From assembly GCA_934122155.1 (NCBI GenBank), contig CAKOVX010000009.1:1-51198 (forward strand): 51,198 bases of DNA, in the 5' to 3' direction. The position numbers and the translations under genes are program-made. The notes beneath the pieces are model-generated. The model made no database searches, had not been told where the DNA came from, and saw nothing but the letters and a program-made list of their open reading frames with translations. This stretch comes from an uncultured Clostridia bacterium. Its GTDB lineage: Bacteria; Bacillota; Clostridia; TANB77; CAG-508. Positions 37,061 through 46,435 of this stretch are shown here, one piece after another; the first letter of the stretch is position 1; each line of letters opens with the position of its first letter.

Positions 37061-40000
37061 TTATTTTAATTTAATTGATAATAGCTTACTTACTCCATTC
37101 TCCTCCATAGTTACACCATATACTGAGTCTCCTGCTTCCATTGTTCCTTTTCTGTGTGTTATTACTAAGAATTGTGTTTGTTTGCAGAATTTCTTTAAAT
37201 ATTCTGCAAATCTGTAAACATTAACATCATCTAATGCTGCTTCAATTTCATCTAATATACAGAATGGTGCTGGATTTATTTTTAATATTGCAAATAATAG
37301 TGCTATTGCTGTAAATGCCTTTTCCCCACCTGATAACAGCATCATGTTTTGAAGTTTTTTGCCTGGTGGTTGGACTCTAATATCAATTCCACATTCTAAA
37401 ATATTCTCTTCATTTTCTAATATTAGTTCTGCTTTTCCACCATTAAATAATTCTGTAAATACTTCATTAAAGTTTTTATTTATAAGCTCAAATTTTTCTT
37501 TAAATTGGTTTTGCATTGTTGTTGTCATATCGCCTATAATTTTTCTTAGTTTAGATGCTGTATTTTCCAAATCTAAGCGCTGTTCAGACATGAAGTCATA
37601 TCTTTCCTTAGTCTTTTTATATTCTTCAATAGAATCAATATTTATGCTTCTTAAGTCTTTTATTTTACTACGCAAACTATTTACTTGTTTTTGTGCTGTT
37701 GCCACATTATTAGGCTTTTGATATTCTTCTGTACTATTTGGCGTTAGTTCATATTCATTCCATAAGCTTTCAACTACTTGTTGTAAATCTTGCTCTAATT
37801 TTGTTCTCTTAACATCAAGTTTTATAATTTGCTCTTTCAAACTTTCTAATGTAAAAAATTGACTTTGAATTTCATTTTCTGTATTTACTAATTTTTCATT
37901 TTTAGCAATTCTTTCTTGTTTTAGCTCTTCAACTTTAGTTCCGCTATTTGTTACTTCTTGTTTGATTTGTTCTATTTGAGCATTATACTCTGTAATAGTT
38001 TGTTCTAATTTAGTATTTTCTTCAGTTATTGCTAATATATTTTGATTTTTGTTTTCAATACTTTGCTCATTATTTTTAATATCTTGTGAAATTCTTTCAA
38101 CCATTTCTTCAATTGAGCTTTCGCTTTCATCAAAAGATGTAACAGATATTTTTAAATTTGTAATATCAAAATTCAAATCATCAATATATTTTTGATTATC
38201 TTTGTTGTTTAATGCAAATTCCTCTATTACTTTATTTAACTCTTCTATTTGTTGTGTTAAAGTTTGTATTTCCGCTTCCTTTTGCTCTTTTAAAAGTCTA
38301 TTTTCCTCTTTTTGTTTCTCTGTTTGTGTAACTTCTTCTTTTAATTTAGCAAGCCTATTTTCCAAACGAGTAATATTTTCTTCAACTGCAACCATTTTTT
38401 GTTTTTCTGTTGCATATACTATTTCAATTTCTTGTAATTCTTTTTCAAGTTTTGCAGTCTCTTCAATACTATCTCCAATAGATGATGCATACTCTTCTTT
38501 TTCTGCTGTTTTGTCAGCAATTTGTTTTTCTAGTTTTTTAAGTTCTTTTTCTAGGTCTTCAATTTCTCTACTTCTTCCTAAAATATTTACTGTTTTAGTT
38601 TGTAGACTTCCTCCTGAAATAGAACCACTAGAACTTATAATGTCACCTTTTAGAGTTACTATTCTAAATGAATATTTATCTTTTTTAGCAAGTGCAATAG
38701 CTGTGTCCATATCTTCAACAACTACTGTTCGACCTAATAAGCTTAAAATTATTTGCTCATATTCTTTTTTACATTTTACTAAATCTGATGCAATTCCAAT
38801 TACTCCATCCATTTTGGTTAGCCTATCTAACTTTTTGCCTTGAACAGAAGCTATTGGTAAAAATGATGCTCTTCCTAAACTGTTTGTTCTTAAATATTCG
38901 ATCATCTTTTTAGCATCTTGTTCTGTTGATGTTACAACATTTTGCAATGCTTGCCCTAAACACATTTCAATTGCTGTTTCATATTCTTTTTCAACTGAAA
39001 TTAAGTTTGCTAAAACACCATGAATTCCTTTATTTAAACTTGAGTCTTTATCACATGCTACTAATAAAGATTTAACTGTTTTATTATATCCTTCTTTTTC
39101 TTTTTCAGTTTCAATTAAGAATTGATGTCTTGCTTGCTTCATTCTTTGTGTATATGTAAGTTTTGAAATTTCATCTTCATATTGTTTTAGTTTTTGCATA
39201 TTTTGTTCTTTTGCTTGAACACTCTTCTCTAGATTTTCTACTGCAATATTTCTTTTTGAGTCTATATCATAAAATCCTTTTGAAATTTCATTTTTACCAT
39301 ATCTTGTAGAATCTAGCTCAGATATAACTGAATCAATTTCATTTTTTAATTGCTTTTTACGTTTTTCTAAGTTCTCGTAATTAACATCTTGTGTATTTAT
39401 TTCTGCTGCCAATTCATATTTTTTGTCTATATTATCTTGAACAATTTGCTTTTTGCCTTCTATTTCTAATTCTTTAGCAGATAATTTTTTTGATAATTCT
39501 GCAAGTTCTGTCTCTTTTTCAGCTAACTCTTTTTCAAACTTTTCTTTATTAGATGTTAAATTTGTTTTCTTTTCTAATTTTTGTTTTTGTTCTTCTTTTA
39601 GTTCTTCTATTCTGTTTTTTACTTCTAATATTTCAGCTTCAAGTCTTTGTTTATTTGCACTGTTGTTTTGTATTCTTTCATTTGATATTCCTATTTCAGA
39701 GTTTATTTTTTCTATTTTATTTGAACTTTCAAACCCTATATTTTGCATATTTTCAATTTGAGCTGTAATATCATCTACAACTTGTCTTAATTCTTCTTTA
39801 GAAGCTTGTAGAGCTTCCATTTTGCCATCTTCCGCTTCTTTTTGAGAAGTAATAATATCTTCATCTTTTACAAGTTGTTCTAACTTTTCTTTATATGTAT
39901 TAATGTTATATATAAATAAACCAACCTCAATAGATTTAAGTTCTTCTCTTAAATCTAAAAATTGTTTTGCTTTATCTGATTGCAATTTCAAAGGCTCAAT

Positions 40001-40603
40001 ATTTGCTTCAATTTCTGCTAATATATCATTTATACGAAGTAAATTTAATTTTGTTTGCTCTAGCTTTTTCTCTGATTCTTGCTTTCTAGTTCTATATTTA
40101 ACTATTCCAGCTGCCTCTTCAAAAATATGTCTTCTATCTTCTGATTTATTACTTAAAATTTCGTCAATTTTACCTTGCCCTATTATACTATACCCGTCTT
40201 TACCAATACCTGTGTCCATAAATAGTTCTAAAATATCTTTTAAACGACAAGGAACTTTGTTTATAAAGTAACCTGTTTCCCCGCTACGATATATTTTTCT
40301 TGTAACTGTTACCTCTGAATATTCAATAGGAAGTTTGTTATCATTGTTATCAATCACAATTGATACTTCTGCAAAGCCTAATGATTTTCTTGCTTGTGTT
40401 CCTGCAAAAATGATGTCTTCAGATTTTGCACCTCTTAAAGACTTCATGCTTTGCTCTCCTAATACCCAACGAATCGCATCTGATATATTACTTTTTCCAG
40501 AACCATTTGGTCCAATTACTGTTGTAATTCCTGGTTTAAATTCTAATACTGTTTTATCTGCAAAAGACTTAAATCCTTGCATTTCTATTCTTTTTAAATA
40601 CAT
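37061..40603 (-). CDS. smc: Chromosome segregation protein SMC
   Basis: Condensin-type ATPase of 1180 residues. Walker A GPNGSGKSN (32-40), head with WVLGEQS, coiled coil to about 515, hinge about 520-680 (GVIGIASDLV, GGSLQTK), second coiled coil, then signature LLSGGEKAF and Walker B PFCILDEIEAALDD near the C-terminus. The recF-like N-terminus MYLKRIEMQGFKSFADKT is diagnostic. The cluster has no scpA/scpB. Confidence 0.98.
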   Translation of the reverse strand: MYLKRIEMQGFKSFADKTVLEFKPGITTVIGPNGSGKSNISDAIRWVLGEQSMKSLRGAKSEDIIFAGTQARKSLGFAEVSIVIDNNDNKLPIEYSEVTVTRKIYRSGETGYFINKVPCRLKDILELFMDTGIGKDGYSIIGQGKIDEILSNKSEDRRHIFEEAAGIVKYRTRKQESEKKLEQTKLNLLRINDILAEIEANIEPLKLQSDKAKQFLDLREELKSIEVGLFIYNINTYKEKLEQLVKDEDIITSQKEAEDGKMEALQASKEELRQVVDDITAQIENMQNIGFESSNKIEKINSEIGISNERIQNNSANKQRLEAEILEVKNRIEELKEEQKQKLEKKTNLTSNKEKFEKELAEKETELAELSKKLSAKELEIEGKKQIVQDNIDKKYELAAEINTQDVNYENLEKRKKQLKNEIDSVISELDSTRYGKNEISKGFYDIDSKRNIAVENLEKSVQAKEQNMQKLKQYEDEISKLTYTQRMKQARHQFLIETEKEKEGYNKTVKSLLVACDKDSSLNKGIHGVLANLISVEKEYETAIEMCLGQALQNVVTSTEQDAKKMIEYLRTNSLGRASFLPIASVQGKKLDRLTKMDGVIGIASDLVKCKKEYEQIILSLLGRTVVVEDMDTAIALAKKDKYSFRIVTLKGDIISSSGSISGGSLQTKTVNILGRSREIEDLEKELKKLEKQIADKTAEKEEYASSIGDSIEETAKLEKELQEIEIVYATEKQKMVAVEENITRLENRLAKLKEEVTQTEKQKEENRLLKEQKEAEIQTLTQQIEELNKVIEEFALNNKDNQKYIDDLNFDITNLKISVTSFDESESSIEEMVERISQDIKNNEQSIENKNQNILAITEENTKLEQTITEYNAQIEQIKQEVTNSGTKVEELKQERIAKNEKLVNTENEIQSQFFTLESLKEQIIKLDVKRTKLEQDLQQVVESLWNEYELTPNSTEEYQKPNNVATAQKQVNSLRSKIKDLRSINIDSIEEYKKTKERYDFMSEQRLDLENTASKLRKIIGDMTTTMQNQFKEKFELINKNFNEVFTELFNGGKAELILENEENILECGIDIRVQPPGKKLQNMMLLSGGEKAFTAIALLFAILKINPAPFCILDEIEAALDDVNVYRFAEYLKKFCKQTQFLVITHRKGTMEAGDSVYGVTMEENGVSKLLSIKLK

Positions 40604-40636
40604 TTGTTATTTCACCTTTTCCAATGTTTCTGAAAA

Positions 40637-41929
40637 TCAAGATAAATGCCTTTCTAGTATTTTATTGCACTTTATAATTACTTCATTAACATCTATATTT
40701 TTTATTTGTCTATTTTCCATTAAAATATTGCCTTTTACAATTGTGGTATCAACATTTCTTCCATTAGTATTATACACTAAGTTAGCTATTTCATTTAAGT
40801 TTGGAAGCATTGTAATATTATCTAATTTTTCTTCTATATTTACTAAAATTATATCTGCATCTTTTCCCACTTCAATGCTTCCTATTTTATTATCTAATTG
40901 TAATAATTTAGCTCCATTAATTGTTGCCATTTTTACTGCATCTTTTGCTGTGATTCTTGCCTCATTTTCATGAATTCCACCTTGAGCTAAACATGCTACT
41001 CTCATAGCTTCAAACATATCCATGTTACTTCCTGAGCCTTGACCATCTGTACCAAGTGCTACATTTAAGCCTTGTTTTAAATATTTAGTGGTATCAGCTA
41101 TTTTACAGCCTAATCTCAAGTTTGATACAGGGTTATGTGCAATTCCGCAATCCATTGTTTTTAAAACTTCTATATCTTCATCTGTTAATTTTACACAGTG
41201 TGCTAATATTGTATGTATATCACTAAAATAGTCTTTTAATACTTGAATTGCAGGTCTACCATGCTTATTTTTAATGTCTTCTATTTCATCTATGCTCTCT
41301 AAAAAATGTGTATGTATTGGTAAGTTATATTCTCTTGCTAAGTTTGCACATGCTTCTAGTGCTTTGTCTGAACAGGTATATAGTGAGTGTGGTGCAACTG
41401 AATATGTAATTAAGTCATCATTTTTATCTCTTGACTCATAAAATGCTCTAAACTCATCTATCTTTTCTTGTAGGTCTGCTCCTATATCAACAATTGGCCT
41501 TGTGATAACTGCTCTAATTTTACATTTCACAGCAGCCTCTCTAATTTGCTCTGGCATAAAGTATTGATCATTTACACATGTTGTTCCTGTACTTATCATT
41601 TCAATATATGATAACATACTAGCCCAATATATGTCTTCTCTTGTTAATTTGTCCTCTATTGGCCAAATTTTGTCATTTAACCATTCATATAGTTTACATC
41701 CTTCTGTTGTTTCTCTAAATATGCTCATTGGTATATGAGCATGTGTATTTATTAATCCTGGCATTACAATATGATTTTGTGCATTTATAACTTTATCTGC
41801 CTCATCTTGTATATCTTTTTCTATTTTTGTTATTTTTCCATTTTCTATTAAAATATCTTTATTTTCAATTATAACATCTTCATTTTGTAAAAGTAATACT
41901 TTTCCATCTTTGATTAAAATTTTGTTCAT
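40637..41929 (-). CDS. mtaD: MTA/SAH deaminase-type amidohydrolase
   Basis: Metal-dependent deaminase of the TIM-barrel amidohydrolase group. Metal ligands H63/H65 in NTHAH, then THF-L-E (HTHFLES), a third His in LAHCVKL and Asp in LGTDGQGS. H-N-P-V-S-N-L-R-L-G and the long MPGLINTHAHIPM segment fit 5-methylthioadenosine/S-adenosylhomocysteine deaminase. 430 residues. ATG 41929 with AGGTGG. Purine/methyl-donor salvage inferred. Confidence 0.9.
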   Translation of the reverse strand: MNKILIKDGKVLLLQNEDVIIENKDILIENGKITKIEKDIQDEADKVINAQNHIVMPGLINTHAHIPMSIFRETTEGCKLYEWLNDKIWPIEDKLTREDIYWASMLSYIEMISTGTTCVNDQYFMPEQIREAAVKCKIRAVITRPIVDIGADLQEKIDEFRAFYESRDKNDDLITYSVAPHSLYTCSDKALEACANLAREYNLPIHTHFLESIDEIEDIKNKHGRPAIQVLKDYFSDIHTILAHCVKLTDEDIEVLKTMDCGIAHNPVSNLRLGCKIADTTKYLKQGLNVALGTDGQGSGSNMDMFEAMRVACLAQGGIHENEARITAKDAVKMATINGAKLLQLDNKIGSIEVGKDADIILVNIEEKLDNITMLPNLNEIANLVYNTNGRNVDTTIVKGNILMENRQIKNIDVNEVIIKCNKILERHLS

Positions 41930-42015
41930 ACTTCCACCTCTTTCTTTGGCAATTATATCATAACATTTAATTTTTGTACAATATAAACTATAAGAGAATT
42001 TAAGTATAAAAAAAA

Positions 42016-42068
42016 CGAATTTTAAGAATTTATATGCAGTGCAAACTGCTATAAATTCTAATAATTCG
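42016..42068. other. Large stem-loop downstream of acpP
   Basis: CGAATT (42016-42021)/AATTCG (42063-42068) outer stem, a 9-bp GAATTTATA/TATAAATTC middle stem and a GCAGT/ACTGC inner stem. Lies between the acpP terminator and the amidohydrolase gene. Confidence 0.6.
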
Positions 42069-42084
42069 CGTATTTATCTTCTAC

Positions 42085-42113
42085 GGAAAATTCTCCTACT
42101 AGGAGAATTTTCC
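42085..42113. other. Perfect 13-bp hairpin downstream of acpP
   Basis: GGAAAATTCTCCT and AGGAGAATTTTCC around ACT. No T-run adjoins it on either strand. Confidence 0.65.
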
Positions 42114-42120
42114 TAGAATA

Positions 42121-42148
42121 TAAAAATAGTATAGTCTACAAACTATAC
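42121..42148 (-). terminator. Terminator of plsX-acpP
   Basis: GTATAGT/ACTATAC stem with a 6-base loop, then ATTTTTA on the minus strand, 20 nt beyond the acpP stop. Confidence 0.75.
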
Positions 42149-42167
42149 CATTCATTATATGTTTTTC

Positions 42168-42410
42168 TTATACAACATGTTCTTTAATATATTCAACAAC
42201 ATCGCCTACTGTAACTACTTTTTCTGCATCAGCATCAGGAATTTCCATATCAAATTCTTCTTCTAATGCCATAATTAATTCAACTATGTCTAATGAATCA
42301 GCTCCTAAATCATCTATAAAAGATGCCTCCATAGTAACTGCTGTATCTGCAACACCTAATTGTTCTATAATTGTTTCTTTTACTTTTTCAAATACTTCTT
42401 CTGAACTCAT
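42168..42410 (-). CDS. acpP: Acyl carrier protein
   Basis: 80-residue fatty-acid carrier with the phosphopantetheine site DSLD (Ser39) in GADSLDIVELIMALEEEF. Start ATG 42410 preceded by GGAGGTGA; earlier in-frame starts to 42470 would produce a non-family extension and lie over the ribosome site. Downstream of plsX, a common arrangement for phospholipid and fatty-acid synthesis. Confidence 0.96.
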   Translation of the reverse strand: MSSEEVFEKVKETIIEQLGVADTAVTMEASFIDDLGADSLDIVELIMALEEEFDMEIPDADAEKVVTVGDVVEYIKEHVV

Positions 42411-42509
42411 GATACCTAAAGTCACCTCCTTCATATTCTGCTTAAATCCTTTACCTAAAAGATAATACAAGTATTAACAATTGTCAAGCAATTTTAGCAA
42501 ATATTTTAT

Positions 42510-43559
42510 TTATTGATTAATATTTTTTTCTTTTTGGATGTTCTCTTTAGTAAATTGTTCTTTTAATTTTTCTACTGCTTTATTTCTTACAAATTGTTCT
42601 GCCTGTTTTATTGTAAATTCAAATACTTTTTCGTCACTACTTCCATGTGCTTTTACTACTGGCATGTTAACTCCTAAGAACAAAGCTCCTCCATATTCTT
42701 TATAATCTACACTTTTAGCAAATCTTTTTATTGCTGGCATACTTGGAAGTGCTGCTATTTTAGATAATAGGTTTTTCTTTAGGCTTTCTGATAAAGTTCT
42801 TTTTACAAATTTGCCTAAGCCTTCAACTGCTTTTAGAAAATTATTTCCTGTGAATCCGTCTGTTACAACAATATCAACATTTCCTGAAAAAGCATCTCTT
42901 CCTTCAACATTACCAATAAAGTTAACTCCAAGCTCCTTGCTTTGCTCCTTTAACAGTTTATATGATTCTTTCATTAGTTCATTGCCTTTTGTTTCTTCTG
43001 TACCAATATTTAGTAAGCCTACTTTTGGATTCTTTACTCCAATAGTAGTTTCTAAATAAATACTTGCCATCTGTGCAAATTGTAATAAATTAATTGGTTT
43101 GCAATTTGTATTTGCACCACAATCCATTAACACTAACCTACTTTTATATGCTGGTAAAATTCCTGCTAGTGCTGGTCTGTCTACTCCTTTAATTCTACCA
43201 ACTAAAAGTGTAGCTCCAGTAAGTAGTGCTCCTGAGTTTCCAGCTGATATAAATACATCACCTTTACCTTCTTTTAGCAAGTTAAACCCTACTACCATTG
43301 ATGAATCTTTTTTGTGTTTTATAGCCACAGTTGGTGTATCTTCCATTTCTATAACTTCTGTTGTATTATGTATTTTTATTTTAGGTGATATCTCTGATAT
43401 ATCATCTTTTCCATAAAATTCTTTTACTTTTTGATTTATAATATCCTTGTTGCCAATTAATAGTATTTCTGCATCAATTTGATTTATGGCCCTTACAGCA
43501 CCTTTTATAGTAGCATCAGGAGCATTATCTCCTCCCATTGCATCTAAAATTATTATCAT
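42510..43559 (-). CDS. plsX: Phosphate acyltransferase PlsX
   Basis: Makes acyl-phosphate from acyl-ACP for phospholipid synthesis. I-L-D-A-M-G-G-D-N-A-P at the N-terminus, M-V-V-G-F-N-L-L-K-E-G-K-G-D-V-F-I-S-A-G-N-S-G-A, ALMDCGAN-like LVLMDCGAN, GNVEGRD and VVTDGFTGNN are diagnostic. 349 residues. Upstream of acpP with a 100-bp gap. The rplL terminator separates it from the ribosomal cluster. Confidence 0.97.
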   Translation of the reverse strand: MIIILDAMGGDNAPDATIKGAVRAINQIDAEILLIGNKDIINQKVKEFYGKDDISEISPKIKIHNTTEVIEMEDTPTVAIKHKKDSSMVVGFNLLKEGKGDVFISAGNSGALLTGATLLVGRIKGVDRPALAGILPAYKSRLVLMDCGANTNCKPINLLQFAQMASIYLETTIGVKNPKVGLLNIGTEETKGNELMKESYKLLKEQSKELGVNFIGNVEGRDAFSGNVDIVVTDGFTGNNFLKAVEGLGKFVKRTLSESLKKNLLSKIAALPSMPAIKRFAKSVDYKEYGGALFLGVNMPVVKAHGSSDEKVFEFTIKQAEQFVRNKAVEKLKEQFTKENIQKEKNINQ

Positions 43560-43671
43560 TATTATTTTTCTCTCCCTTTGATTATTACTTTATATAAGCA
43601 TAATTACTGTTAAAATATATGATTACTTTTCTATTTTATAACTTATATTGGCTAAAGTCAAGAAAGCATAT

Positions 43672-43707
43672 AAAAAAATAAACCTATAATCTTGTTATAG
43701 GTTTATT
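43672..43707 (-). terminator. Terminator of the ribosomal protein cluster
   Basis: AATAAACCTATAA and TTATAGGTTTATT around a 5-base loop, then TTTTTTT on the minus strand, 20 nt beyond rplL. It shows rplL ends the transcript; no rpoB follows. Confidence 0.92.
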
Positions 43708-43728
43708 GATTTTGTTTATTATTTAAAA

Positions 43729-44094
43729 CTATGCTAATTCTATTGTAGCGCCAACTTCTTCAAATTTAGCTTTTAATTCTTCTGCTTCTGCTTTAGCTAC
43801 ATTTTCTTTAATTGTTTTTGGAGCTCCATCAACTAAATCTTTAGCTTCTTTTAATCCTAAACCTGTTGCATCTCTAACTACTTTAATTACTTGGATTTTG
43901 TTTGCTCCAGCTTCTTTTAATACTACGTTAAATGAAGATTTTTCTTCAGCTGCTCCAGCTGCTGCTCCTGCTGCAGGTGCTGCAACTGCTGCTGCAGATA
44001 CTCCATATTTTTCTTCAATTCCTTTTACTAATTCTGCTAATTCAACAACTGTTAAAGTGTCGATAGTTTCTAATAATTCATCAATTTTTGCCAT
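43729..44094 (-). CDS. rplL: 50S ribosomal protein L7/L12
   Basis: Stalk protein of 121 residues: N-terminal dimer helix (VELAELVKGIEEKYG), Ala-rich hinge (about 33-50) and the conserved C-terminal factor-binding domain with IKVVRDATGLGLKEAKDLVDGAP. GGAGGTCAT site precedes the ATG. Last gene of the transcript, separated from rplJ by a 315-bp spacer holding a structured repeat. Confidence 0.98.
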   Translation of the reverse strand: MAKIDELLETIDTLTVVELAELVKGIEEKYGVSAAAVAAPAAGAAAGAAEEKSSFNVVLKEAGANKIQVIKVVRDATGLGLKEAKDLVDGAPKTIKENVAKAEAEELKAKFEEVGATIELA

Positions 44095-44252
44095 TTTAAA
44101 ATGACCTCCTTCTTTATTTTTAATAATTTTTTATTTTAATCAATACGATTTCTAATTTGGAAATATATATAATTCTATTCCCATTATTTTAATCTTAAAC
44201 AAACTAGAAACGAGTATAACACTCTATTCTAATTTTTACAATTTTAATCAAA

Positions 44253-44400
44253 AACGAGTATTGCTAGGAAAGCTAGCTAAAAATCTTGAGATAATACTGG
44301 TGTATATCGATGCTGAGGCTGTTAAGGCTATGCCTGTTACAGCGTCAGTATGCAAAGCTATGATTTTTATGCGACGCTTGACAACGCAAGACGAAGTTTT
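44253..44400 (-). repeat. Structured repeat, copy A (rplJ-rplL spacer)
   Basis: Begins 10 nt after the rplJ stop. About 100 bp match copy B at 46436-46534 nearly base for base. Between the shared flanks copy A carries about 52 bases with their own imperfect hairpin (CTGAGGCTGT near 44312, ACAGCGTCAG near 44339), where copy B has three bases. Shared stems on the minus strand: GCTAG/CTAGC with a 5-base loop, GATATAC-ACCA-GTAT, and AAAAATC/GATTTTT. The remaining spacer to rplL (44095-44252) holds A/T-rich sequence and no gene. Confidence 0.85.
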
Positions 44401-44409
44401 TCATTAAAA

Positions 44410-44910
44410 TTAGGCGTTAGCTTTTTGTTCCCTAACTGCATCAAGCGCAACAGCCAATTTTGTAATATTTCCAAGTAAAGCTCCTGCCAATTTTGCCATA
44501 AGTTCTTGTCTTGATGGTAATTTTGCTAAAGTTATAATTTCTTCAGCTGTCATTACTTTACCTTCTATAATTCCACCTTTAATTTTGTAGAATTCATTAT
44601 TTTTAGAGAAATTGTATATTACTTTAGATGGTTCTAAGTAATCTTCAGTTCCAATTACAATTGCAGTTGGTCCTTCTAATAAATCATCTAGTCCACTTTC
44701 TCCATTTGCATCTAATGCTCTTTTTATAATGTTGTTTTTTATAACTTTGTATTCACTATTTGTATTTCTTAAATCTGCTCTTAGTTTTGTTACATCAGCA
44801 ACATTAATTCCTCTGTAATCTGTTAAAAGAATTACTTTTGCTTCTTTTAATTTTTCAGCTAGTTTGCTAACTTCTTCTTCCTTTTGTTTTAAAATGTTCT
44901 CACTTGCCAT
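44410..44910 (-). CDS. rplJ: 50S ribosomal protein L10
   Basis: Stalk base protein: ILLTDYRGINVADVTKLRADLR and KVIKNNIIKRAL are diagnostic, then the short C-terminal helices for L12 binding. Start ATG 44910 with GGGAGGTG seven bases upstream, giving 166 residues; an in-frame start at 44925 overlaps that site. Preceded by a leader with a terminator-like hairpin (44950-45005). Confidence 0.97.
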   Translation of the reverse strand: MASENILKQKEEEVSKLAEKLKEAKVILLTDYRGINVADVTKLRADLRNTNSEYKVIKNNIIKRALDANGESGLDDLLEGPTAIVIGTEDYLEPSKVIYNFSKNNEFYKIKGGIIEGKVMTAEEIITLAKLPSRQELMAKLAGALLGNITKLAVALDAVREQKANA

Positions 44911-44944
44911 TTTTTCACCTCCCAAATTTTATATGAATGTAATT

Positions 44945-45071
44945 TAATCTAAAAAAACATCCAATCAATAATGCCTATTCTTACTAAGACAAAGATTGAT
45001 TGGATAATTTCCGTTTCTTTCTTTACCTCGGTAAGACTTAAGTGTATGCTTACTTTCTTCGGCAATATTAT
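44945..45071 (-). promoter_or_regulatory. L10 leader region with attenuator-like hairpin
   Basis: The gap before rplJ holds ATTCC-free arms ATCCAATCAAT (44959-44969) and ATTGATTGGAT (44995-45005), an 11-bp stem followed on the minus strand by GTTTTTTT. Upstream are CCGAGGTAAAG and GTAAG elements. The position and T-run fit an L10-sensing leader that attenuates rplJL, as known in Firmicutes; exact match to the Rfam model not tested. Confidence 0.65.
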
Positions 45072-45755
45072 TTATTTTTGATCAATATACATACTTGGTC
45101 CCATTGTAGTAGATATTGCTACACTTTTAATGTATTGTCCTTTAGCTGCTGCTGGTTTTGCTTTAATAATAGCATTTACAACAGTTTCGTAGTTTTCTAA
45201 AAGTTTATCTACTCCAAATGATACCTTTCCAAAACCTAGGTGAACAATATTATTTTTGTCAAGTCTGTATTCAACTTTACCTGCTTTGATTTCTTGGATT
45301 GCTTTTGTAACATCCATTGTTACTGTTCCTGATTTAGGGTTTGGCATTAATCCTTTTGGTCCTAATACTTTACCTAATCTACCTACAACACCCATCATGT
45401 CTGGAGTTGCAACTATAACATCATAATCAAACCAGTTCTCTTTTTCAATTTTTGGTATTAATTCTTCTGCTCCTACAAAATCAGCTCCAGCTTTAATAGC
45501 TTCATCTGCTTTTGGTCCTTTAGCAAATACTAATACTTTTTGAGTTTTACCAGTACCATTTGGAAGTACTGTTGTTCCTCTTACTTGTTGATCAGCATGT
45601 TTTGAATCTACACCTAATTTCATGTGTAATTCTACTGTTTCATCAAATTTTGTTTTTGGCATTTTTTCAATTGTATCTAAAGCTTCTTTAGCTGTGTACA
45701 ATTTTTTTCTATCAATTAGTTTTTCAGCTTCTTGATATCTCTTTCCTCTTTTCAT
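45072..45755 (-). CDS. rplA: 50S ribosomal protein L1
   Basis: L1 stalk protein of 227 residues: M-K-R-G-K-R-Y, VELHMKLGVD, GTGKTQKVLVFAKGP and the signature VGRLGKVLGPKGLMPNPKSGTVT. Follows rplK after 52 bp on the minus strand with AAAGGAGG upstream. Confidence 0.98.
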   Translation of the reverse strand: MKRGKRYQEAEKLIDRKKLYTAKEALDTIEKMPKTKFDETVELHMKLGVDSKHADQQVRGTTVLPNGTGKTQKVLVFAKGPKADEAIKAGADFVGAEELIPKIEKENWFDYDVIVATPDMMGVVGRLGKVLGPKGLMPNPKSGTVTMDVTKAIQEIKAGKVEYRLDKNNIVHLGFGKVSFGVDKLLENYETVVNAIIKAKPAAAKGQYIKSVAISTTMGPSMYIDQK

Positions 45756-45807
45756 TTTTACCTCCTTTGGTTCAATCGAAGATGTTTATCTTCTCCCAAT
45801 TTATTTT

Positions 45808-46236
45808 TTAGTCTTCTACAACTACACCCATAGATCTAGCAGTTCCTGCTACCATGCTCATAGCTGCTTCTAATGATGCTGCATTTAAGTCTGGCATTTT
45901 CTTTTTAGCAATTTCTTCAACTTGTGCTTTGTTTAATTTTGCTACTTTATCTCTATTAGGTTTTCCAGAACCTTTTTCAATTTTTGCAGCTTGTTTAATT
46001 AAAACTGCCATTGGTGGTTCTTTAGTAATAAATTCAAATGATTTATCTTTATAAACAGTTATAACAACTGGAATAATAGTTCCTGCCATTTGTGCTGTTT
46101 TGTCATTGAATTGTTTTACAAAGTCCATAATGTTAACACCACTACCACCTAATGCTGGTCCAACTGGTGGAGCTGGTGATGCTTTACCTCCTGGAATTTG
46201 TAGTTTTATAATATTACTAACTTCTTTCTCTGCCAT
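45808..46236 (-). CDS. rplK: 50S ribosomal protein L11
   Basis: GTPase-centre protein of 142 residues: KLQIPGGKASPAPPVGPALG, N-I-M-D-F-V-K-Q-F-N and the C-terminal SMVAGTARSMGVVVE. Preceded by a 309-bp spacer with a large imperfect hairpin and the structured repeat. GGAGGTGCT site upstream. Confidence 0.98.
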   Translation of the reverse strand: MAEKEVSNIIKLQIPGGKASPAPPVGPALGGSGVNIMDFVKQFNDKTAQMAGTIIPVVITVYKDKSFEFITKEPPMAVLIKQAAKIEKGSGKPNRDKVAKLNKAQVEEIAKKKMPDLNAASLEAAMSMVAGTARSMGVVVED

Positions 46237-46284
46237 TGTTATAGCACCTCCTTTTTGTGTTTTGTAATATGTATATTAATCTAG

Positions 46285-46406
46285 AATTTTAATTTATAAC
46301 TGTGTATTACTTCGTTAACCATCACAAAATTTTCTTCAACATACACACGTATAGTTTTAGAAAATTTTGCTTGGTTGCCTCGTACTACTTGTTCTAAATT
46401 AAAATT
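46285..46406 (-). other. Large imperfect hairpin before rplK
   Basis: Outer arms 46285-46296 and 46395-46406 (12 bp), middle AACCA/TGGTT and inner CAAAATTTTCT (46325-46335)/AGAAAATTTTG (46359-46369) are nested, with a small ATAC/GTAT stem in the loop. Together they form one long hairpin in the rplK leader. It may be part of an r-protein leader; no known motif is identified. Confidence 0.6.
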
Positions 46407-46435
46407 TAAATTACTAATATTTTAAAACGAATTAG

